Shown: positions 57,059 to 64,000 of the stretch, one piece after another
Numbering within the stretch: position 1 is the first letter of the stretch
Layout: each line of letters starts with the position of its first letter
Source: Lactuca virosa
Lineage: Eukaryota > Streptophyta > Magnoliopsida > Asterales > Asteraceae
Direction: 5' to 3'
Assembly: GCA_928212115.1 (NCBI GenBank)
Contig: CAKMRJ010001112.1
Location: 402,608,379 to 402,672,378 of the forward strand
Length of the DNA: 64,000 nucleotides
Notes under the pieces: model-generated
The model's input: only the letters and a program-made list of their open reading frames with translations
Databases searched by the model: none
Told to the model about the DNA's origin: nothing
Translations under genes and position numbers: made by a program

Positions 57059-57919
57059 TGTTGGATTAGGTGTCTAAGCCCATAACTATAATTGGTATGT
57101 ACCTGAATTGATAGCAGCACAGTCCTTTTGGGTTGCCCTCAACCTAGCAACTGGACAAGGAAATTATGAAAGGAGAGATATTAATTTATAAGATTAATAA
57201 ATTAATATATATATAAATGATTTATTAATATGTTAATGGATTAATATATTAATTAGAAATCATTATGTTTAATTAATTGTTAGCCAGAAATTAATCAGAA
57301 TTGATTTTGGGGTTAAAAGAATTAATTATAAGGTGCAGGGACTAGTTTGCAATTATCTAATAGTTGAGTGGAAGGCTCTAGAACCCCCTTGGAAGAGGGT
57401 GGACGAAATCTTTAGGGGAAACCATAATAATTTCGTCCATAGGGGCTTGGATAAGGCCCTTGGGTTTGCTTAGGCCCTAAGCAAAGGATAACTAGGGTTT
57501 CCCTTAAACCCTAGATCCCTCAGCTATATAAGGAGCCTCCTGGTTCATGTTTTTTGGTCACTCTTTCTTTTGAAGAAACCCTAAGGCCGAGATTTGCATA
57601 CTCCCTCTCCCCTCTCTCTTCTACTTTCCTTCTTGCTAGTTTGGGTGTGATTCCATTAGAGGCATTACACTTGTGGTGCTAAAGCTTCCAAGAAGATCAA
57701 GATCAAGATCAAGGGAATATCAATTGTTTGCTATAACAATTGAAAGGTATGTAAACCCTAAACCCTAGTTTGTTAATTTCGAAATTAGCCTCTCTCCTCT
57801 AGGGTTCTTGTTTTGCAATTCAAAGTTGTATGTTCAATAGTTAAAACATAGATCCAAAGTAGGTTGCATGTGAACTTAGGAATTGTTTCTAGTTTATTTG
57901 TTTTACCTAAAACCCATCA
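57059..57919 (+). repeat. 5' LTR of Copia B, 861 bp
   Basis: Starts TGTTGGATTAGGTGTCTAAG, ends AAAACCCATCA; TATATAA box at 57525-57531. Shares the TTTTGGGTTGCCCTCAA block and overall order with element A. Confidence 0.92.
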
Positions 57920-57920
57920 G

Positions 57921-57933
57921 TGGTATCAGAGCC
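57921..57933 (+). promoter_or_regulatory. Primer binding site, tRNA-iMet type, intact
   Basis: TGGTATCAGAGCC starts one base after the LTR end. Confidence 0.9.
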
Positions 57934-59226
57934 ATTGTTGTTTTAAATTGAATTGCTACAATTGTTGAATTGCAAATTAGGGTTTATAGCTATTAAACCC
58001 TAAAGGCCAATTTTTCGATTTCTAGGGTTTTGGATCAAAGGGTTTTTTCGAAAACCCTAGCCTCCAAAGAACCCTAATCGAAATTAGGGTTAGGGTTTTG
58101 AAAACCCTAGCCTCCTCCCTTATGAATTTCGAAATATGCTAGAGGATAACTAGGGTTTCTTGTTTTGGATAATTGTTACTTAATTAGATTAATTGGATAA
58201 TTATCCTTACCCTATTTTTCGAAATTAGAGGGATAAGGATTAGGATTAAATTAATTGATTAATTTAATTAGATAATCCTTACAAGATTTAATAATTTGAT
58301 TAATAGTTAATTAATAGATAAATATTAAATCTAGTTAATTGGTTTATTTAAATTTGAATTTAATAGCTTAAATTTCGAAATTTATATAAACCCTTGAAGT
58401 TTTAAAAGTTTTAAAACACACCTTATATATATATTATAATTAAAGGTTTAATATTATATGTATAAGAATATGGTCAGTCAAATCGCTAGTATGCCTCATT
58501 CACGAAGCTAATCTATAAGGGGGGTATAAGGAAACTGCCTATAAAATGGTAGTTGAATGGGTGTCCACTCTCACCCACCGCTTCCTTGATTAGTGGAGGG
58601 TCGTTAGCAGAACGGATTTGATAGGACAACTACTTCTCATTAAAAGTATAATGATATTAAAAGTACTAGAACATTATTTTCAAAATCCCAACTCTAGTTA
58701 CTTTAGGAAAAATGTGAAAAGTATGCTAATCCATGAAATTGCACATTATGCTTTATTGGTCGTTAGTGGAGCGTGTGTGGTTAACCAGCACACTAAAAGG
58801 CACTAATAAAGAGTAGTAATGGGTATCTCATAATTGTCATTTTGATGGAGCGTGTGTGGTTTACCAGCACATCAATAGTTAATGATAAAGACAATGAGGT
58901 TACCAAGCACATTTGCATGGTTATTCACATCTTGTTTGTGATCCTCGGCATCCCAGTCACAAATAGAAGAGCATAATCTGAGATTAAAACATGCCATTGA
59001 ATAGTTTCAATGTATCTCAAAAGAATTAGGAATTTCACTTCGTTTGTTTCGTCTAATGGTGGAATTGGTGAATCGTCATTCACCTACCTTTATGAAATTT
59101 GCACTTGGATCTCGGCATCCCATTTCTAAGTTGTGAATCTTCATAGTTGGATCCTAACCTTGATATTATATCTTTGGGTTATTCTATTAAGGTATCTTGA
59201 AATCTAACTAAAACTTTTTTTTTCAG
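57934..59226 (+). other. 5' leader of Copia B with conserved hairpins
   Basis: Non-coding. Hairpin 1: TTAGTG/CACTAA (58763-58768, 58791-58796), loop with GGTTAACC. Hairpin 2: TTGATG/CATCAA (58842-58847, 58870-58875), loop with GGTTTACC. Hairpin 3: TTTGTGA/TCACAAA (58935-58941, 58957-58963). All three are shared with the leader of element A. Confidence 0.75.
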
Positions 59227-62200
59227 ATGTCTACTCCTGGAAACACTTCTGCTTCGTCCTCCTCCAACCAAAACTTCTCTTTGCTCAATATCTGCTCCAA
59301 AGTCGTTATGGATGGCTCAAACTATAACGATTGGATGCGCAACATCAAGATGGCTCTTCGTTTCGAGAACAAAGAATATGTTCTTGAAAAGGAGCTCAAA
59401 GAGCTTGATGAGAATGAAGCTACTCCTGAAGATCTTGCTGCCTACAAGAAACATTACGATGATGCTACCAAAGTGGCATGCATCATGGTGGCAACTATGT
59501 CCCCAGAACTGCAGAGGTACTATGAGGACTACTGGCCTTTCGAGATGAACAAGGACCTTATGGAAAAGTACCATAAGCGAGCTCGTCAAGAAAAGTTCGA
59601 AGTAGTCAAGTCACTCATGGCTTGCAAGATGAAAGATGGGGAGTCGGTTGTGTCACATGTGCAAAGAATGCAACGCTACATAGAGCGTTTGGTCAAGCTC
59701 AATATTCACTTTGATGAGGAATTGGCCATTGACATGGTCTTGAACTCACTTCCTGAATGTTATGGTCAGTTTATTCTAACTTACCATTTGAACAATACTG
59801 AGCAGACCTTGGCCCAATTGCACAACTTGTTGCAGACAGCTGAGGCAGGGATGAAGGGTAAAAGTATACCCTCCACACCTACGAGTGCCCCTGTTTTGGC
59901 TATTGGACAGGGAAAGGGGAAAAAGAGGAAAGGTCCTCCCAAGCAAAACTGGAAGAGCAAGGCTCAAGCTGGGTCATCTAGTAATGGCCCAAAGGCTAAG
60001 CCCAATGGTTCCACTCCCCATGTTTCTGATCCAAAAGAGGCAGTTTGCTTTTACTGCAACCAAAAGGGGCATTGGAAGAGATCTTGCCCACAATATCTGC
60101 AAGATATCAAGGATGGCAAAGTGAAGCCATCTTCGGCAGGTATTTACACTATTTCTGCTAATAACTCATTATCTTCTCGTTCATGGGTCCTTGATACAGG
60201 ATGTGGTTTTCATATCTGTTCTGATTTGCAGGGTCTAAAGGAAAGTGAGGAGATAGAGCGAGGAAGGATAAACCTGATCATGGGAAACAGAAAGTCTTCA
60301 CCAGTAACCAAGATCGGAGTTTATCAGCTTCTGCTTAGTAATGATGTTAGATTAGATTTAATAAATTGTTGCTATTCGTCTGAGATGACGAGAAACATTA
60401 TTTCATTTCATGCATTGTTCAGACAAGGTTTTACATATTCTTTTAATGATTTGAATGGTTCAATTTCTGTTTATAAGAATGGTGTTTTTATGTTTGAAGC
60501 TTTGCCTTGTAATGGTGTGTATGAAACAGTGACTTGTGTTGATAGCCTAGGAAATAGTGTACTTAATATTGACTTGTCTAATAGTGTAGACAAGGCATGC
60601 TTGTGGCATTGTCGTCTTGGACACATTAACAAGAAACGCATAGCCCAACTCCAAAAGGATGGAGTGTTGGAATCATTTGACCTAAAGTCAGATGATATGT
60701 GTGAATCTTGTCTTTTGGGAAAGATGACAAAATCACCATTCACAGGGTCTTGTGAAAGAGGTGAAGGTCTGTTGGATCTCATACACACAGATGTGTGTGG
60801 GCCCTTCAGATCAACTACAAGAGATGCTAATCGATTCTATGTGACTTTCACTGACGATTATAGCAGATATGGATATATCTACTTGATCAAGCATAAGTCA
60901 GAAACTTTTGAAAAGTTCAAAGAGTTTAAGCATGAAGTCGAAAATCAATTGGGCAGAAAGATAAAGATACTTAGATCCGATAGAGGCGGGGAGTATCTTA
61001 GTATCGAGTTTAACGACTATCTGAAAGAATGTGGGATAGTCTCACAATTGACTCCTCCTAGGACACCACAGTTAAATGGTGTAGCTGAGAGGCGCAATCG
61101 AACCTTGTTAGACATGGTTCGTTCTATGATGAGTCGGGCTTCGCTTCCTATTCACTTCTGGGGGTATGCCTTAGAGACAGCCGCCCACATCCTCAATCTT
61201 GTCCCTACAAAGAAGGTTGCCAAAACACCTCACGAAATGTGGACAGGGAAAGTTCCCTCGTTAGCACATATTAAAGTCTGGGGTTGTGAAGCTTTCGTAA
61301 GACGAGAGACTCACGACAAGCTAGCAGCTAGAAGTGAGAAATGTGTTTTCATTGGTTACCCAAAGCAGTCTTTTGGATATTTGTTCTACAGGCCTAGTGA
61401 AACGTGGTCTTTGTAGCACGAAGAGGAGTCTTTCTTGAAAGAGAGCTCATATTCAAAGAGGACAGTGGGAGCACTATTGACCTTGAAGAAATTCAAGAGT
61501 CAGCCAATGAAGGAACCTTAGATGACACTAGCACTCAACCAGAGGAAACAGTTCCTGTTGAACCAATTGATAACTCATTACCTCTTAGAAGATCCACTAG
61601 GGTGAGTGTGCCACCTGAGTTGTATGGTTTTCATATTACTTCAGATGGTGACACATTCATAAGTGACAGAACACTGGTAAACTTAGATGAACCAGTCACT
61701 TATAAGGAAGCAATGGCAGGCCCAGAGGCTTCCAAGTGGAAAGAGGCAATGGACAGCGAGATTAAGTCCATGTATGACAACCAAGTTTGGAATTTGGTTG
61801 ATAGTGCACCAGGTCGTAAGACAGTTGGGTGCAAATGGATCTTCAAGAAGAAGACAGACATGGATGGAAATGTGCACACATTCAAGGCTCGACTGGTTGC
61901 AAAAGGTTTCACTCAAACCCCAGGGGTTGACTATGATGAGACCTTCTCGCCAGTGGCTAAGATTAAATCTATTAGGATATTGCTCGCCATAGCTGCCTTT
62001 CATGATTATGAAATCTGGCAGATGGATGTCAAAACTGCTTTCCTTAATGGGAAGTTGGCTGAAGATGTTTACATGAGTCAGCCAGAGGGTTTTGTTGATG
62101 CAAAGTTCCCCAATAGAGTGTGCAAGCTTGAGAAATCCATTTATGGATTGAAACAAGCATCTCGCAGTTGGAATCTTTGCTTCCATGAGAAAGTCAAAGA

Positions 62201-63271
62201 GTTTGGTTTCTCTAGAAGTGAAGATGAGTTCTGTGTGTATATCAAGGCTAGTGGGAGTATAGTAACTTTTCTGGTGTTGTATGTCGATGACATATTACTC
62301 ATTGGTAACGACGTTCCAACCTTGAAAGAAGTTAAGTCTTGGCTTGGAAAGTGTTTTGCCATGAAAGACCTTGGAGAAGCTGCCTATATTCTTGGGATTA
62401 GAATATTGAGAGATAGAAAGAAGAGACTAATTGGACTTAGTCAGAGCACATACTTGGATAAGGTACTAAAGAGGTTTAGTATGGAAAATTCCAAGAAGGG
62501 AGAGCTACCTATCCAGAGCAATACCAAATTGAGTAAGACTCAATGCCCGAGTACAGATGTTGAAATAGATGACATGAGTCGTGTACCTTATGCTTCCGCT
62601 GTCGGATCGATCATGTACGCTATGACATGTACTCGCCCTGATGTGGCATTTGCTTTGAGCATGGTCAGTCGCTATCAGGGAAACCCAGGTAGAGCTCATT
62701 GGATAGCAGTTAAGAATATACTCAAGTATTTGCGAAGGACAAAGGACTGGGTTCTTGTGCTTGGTGGCAGTGATACTTTGAGAGTAGATGGTTACAGTGA
62801 TGCCAGCTTTCAGACGGATAGAGATAACTTCCGTTCTCAGTCGGGTGGGTATTTTTACTGAATGGAGGAGCAGTTACTTGGAAGAGTTCCAAGCAAAATA
62901 CGGTGGCTGATTCTACTTGTGAATCAGAGTACATAGCAGCAAGTGAAGCGTCGAAAGAAGCAGCTTGGTTGAGGAACTTCATCGGGGATCTCGGAGTTGT
63001 TCCAACCATCCAGGAGCCTATGGAACTGTTCTGCGATAATGAAGGAGCGGTTGCCTTGACAAAGGAACCGAGAGATCATGGTAAGACCAGACATATCGAC
63101 AGAAAGTACCATTTCATCAGACATAGAGTAGAAGAAGGCCATCTTATAGTAAAGAGGGTGTCATCTGAAGATAACCCAGCAGATCCTCTCACAAAGGGTC
63201 TGAGTAGGGCTAAGCATATTCAGCATGCTCGGAGCATAGGACTGAAAGATGATATTAGTTTTAGTAGTTAG
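59227..63271 (+). pseudogene. Copia B gag-pol, two frameshifts
   Basis: ATG at 59227 follows TTTTTTTCAG. The first frame runs 59227-61416: gag (NYNDWMRNIKMAL; YGQFILTYHL), a CCHC knuckle (CFYCNQKGHWKRSC, residues ~273-286), protease (WVLDTGCGFHIC, with DTG), GAG-pre-integrase/HHCC (LWHCRLGH..CESCLLGK, ~459-499) and the integrase core (HTDVCGPF; TFTDDYSR; NGVAERRNRT). A 1-2 base shift near 61400 moves to 61404-62861: RT (WKEAMDSEIKSM; GCKWIFKKK; QMDVKTAFLNG; YVDDILLIG). A second one-base shift near 62845 leads to 62868-63271, the rest of RNase H (SEYIAASEASKEA; NPADPLTKGL). All catalytic motifs are present; only the two shifts visibly disable it. Confidence 0.9.
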
Positions 63272-64000
63272 ATTAGTTTTGAAACTTGTAACAAAGTAAA
63301 TGTAATTGACTTTTGGTGATTAAATAATAAAGTATTATTTATAAGTTTGGCTACTACCTTTTGTCAATTGTTTATTATTGTGTTTCATTTTTGCATGTTT
63401 TACTTCCTGAATAATGAGATTATTCAAACTCCACAGTCGCTCGTACTCTTGGAAGTAAGTAGTGAATTAAGACTGTCATGAATTGGATTGCAGATTGTCT
63501 AAGGATAGACATGGCAATAGAATTGCTGCAATGTTCATGAGTACTCAGAAATTGAGATTTGAGTAATGGATAAACCCTCGCTCAGAGTATTACTTCATGG
63601 AATTCATCACGAGTAATACTGAGACGATAATATCTTATAATCTTGAAACGAAGATATATGAGTTGTAATTTACAAGTCGGTTGTGCATTGGTGATACGAA
63701 AACGCATCAGTAACTTGGTGTTATAAAACGTATTGTCATGCATAATTTGATGAGTAAAAGATACAAGCATATGAGTCAACGTTTATTTCCTTTTGCCCTA
63801 ACAGGAAAAGCGATATCTGTGGGCCCCTCGATGATTTGGTGTTGACTTATGTGCTGGGCCCAGCCAGGACTAAATTGATGTGTTCAATTAGAAGTCCTAC
63901 ATCATCACAAATCAGGAATCGGGAAACATAGATTCTGGACAAAGAGATTGATTACATTCCATGTCTTTTGTCTGGGGATATCAAGCAGAACGAAGGGTTA
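63272..64000 (+). other. 3' untranslated part of Copia B
   Basis: Parallel to 39080-39790 of element A (shared GCATGTTTTACTTCCTGAAT and GTCAATAGCAATTG-like phrases), non-coding, running off the window before the 3' LTR. Confidence 0.8.

Larger units (their letters stand above)
57059..64000 (+). mobile_element. Copia element B, nearly complete; 3' LTR beyond the window
   Basis: 861 bp 5' LTR (57059-57919), an intact tRNA-iMet PBS, a 1.3 kb structured leader, gag-pol (59227-63271) and 3' untranslated sequence. At the window end the latter parallels about 39770 of element A, so the purine tract and 3' LTR should start roughly 0.1 kb past 64000. The five bases before the LTR are GAGCC; the matching duplication cannot be seen. 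Coding is much better kept than in A, so this is the younger insertion. Confidence 0.93.

Noticed and set aside
61404..61416. Programmed frameshift or readthrough in Copia B pol
   Set aside because: The break is within the pol region after the integrase core, where no such signal is known for copia elements. A simple small deletion is more likely, especially as a second shift occurs in RNase H.
1..64000. tRNA, rRNA or other classical RNA genes
   Set aside because: No cloverleaf with A and B boxes or rRNA-like block was noticed by eye. The tRNA-like strings present (TGGTATCAGAGCC) are retrotransposon primer binding sites. A tRNAscan run would settle it.

Overview
This 64 kb window is plant nuclear DNA, most likely from an asterid and plausibly Asteraceae (lettuce-like). 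The evidence is two multi-exon genes with GT..AG introns, plant-type repeats (Copia, Gypsy and Sirevirus LTR elements, hAT, PIF/Harbinger, LINEs, small foldback elements), AT-rich spacers and long TA microsatellites. Host and family assignments come from recognising protein motifs by eye; no search was run.

The genic island is 14.3-26.7 kb. On the + strand (14301-20746, 14 exons) lies a FLY1/FLY2-type (FLYING SAUCER, Tul1-like) transmembrane RING E3 ligase gene. On the - strand (26654-22263, 14 exons, 530 codons plus stop) lies the spindle-checkpoint kinase gene BUB1. They are convergent, tail to tail. From memory, the Arabidopsis FLY2 and BUB1 loci also lie close together on chromosome 2, so this looks like conserved microsynteny. 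The FLY copy has an apparent one-base frameshift inside its signal-peptide exon; the BUB1 model is open throughout. Introns and the shared 3' spacer are loaded with a palindromic foldback-element family and other small repeats, and a 1.5 kb TIR element begins about 110 bp upstream of the BUB1 start codon.

The left flank (0-14 kb) holds a ~203 bp tandem repeat, a decayed minus-strand Copia element split by a 4.1 kb hAT transposon (8-bp target duplication ATAAATAC), a LINE scrap, and a PIF/Harbinger element with TAA duplication.

The right flank (26.7-64 kb) is nested transposons. It contains two foldback elements, a minus-strand LINE remnant, a Gypsy-type LTR piece with a 27 bp minisatellite, and a full-length but coding-dead Copia element A (about 32.7-40.8 kb, with a hAT derivative in its leader). 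These are followed by mixed Copia debris and a minus-strand Sirevirus-like element (about 44.8-55.5 kb). The Sirevirus-like element carries an extra long 'env-position' ORF downstream of pol with its own TATA-like box. A 3.5 kb solo LTR (TSD AGTCC) cuts that ORF, and a 760 bp solo LTR (TSD TATTG) sits between it and pol. Its pol is truncated by another LTR element (55490 on), which is in turn truncated by Copia element B (57059 to beyond the window end), a recent-looking relative of A with two frameshifts.

The most original signal is in the 5' leaders of Copia A and B, 24 kb apart. Both keep the same set of hairpins. Two tandem stems carry compensatory base changes while sharing a loop with the self-complementary octamer GGTTAACC or a near match. 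This is a good candidate for an RNA dimerisation/packaging signal, and fits A having moved in trans although its coding region is dead.
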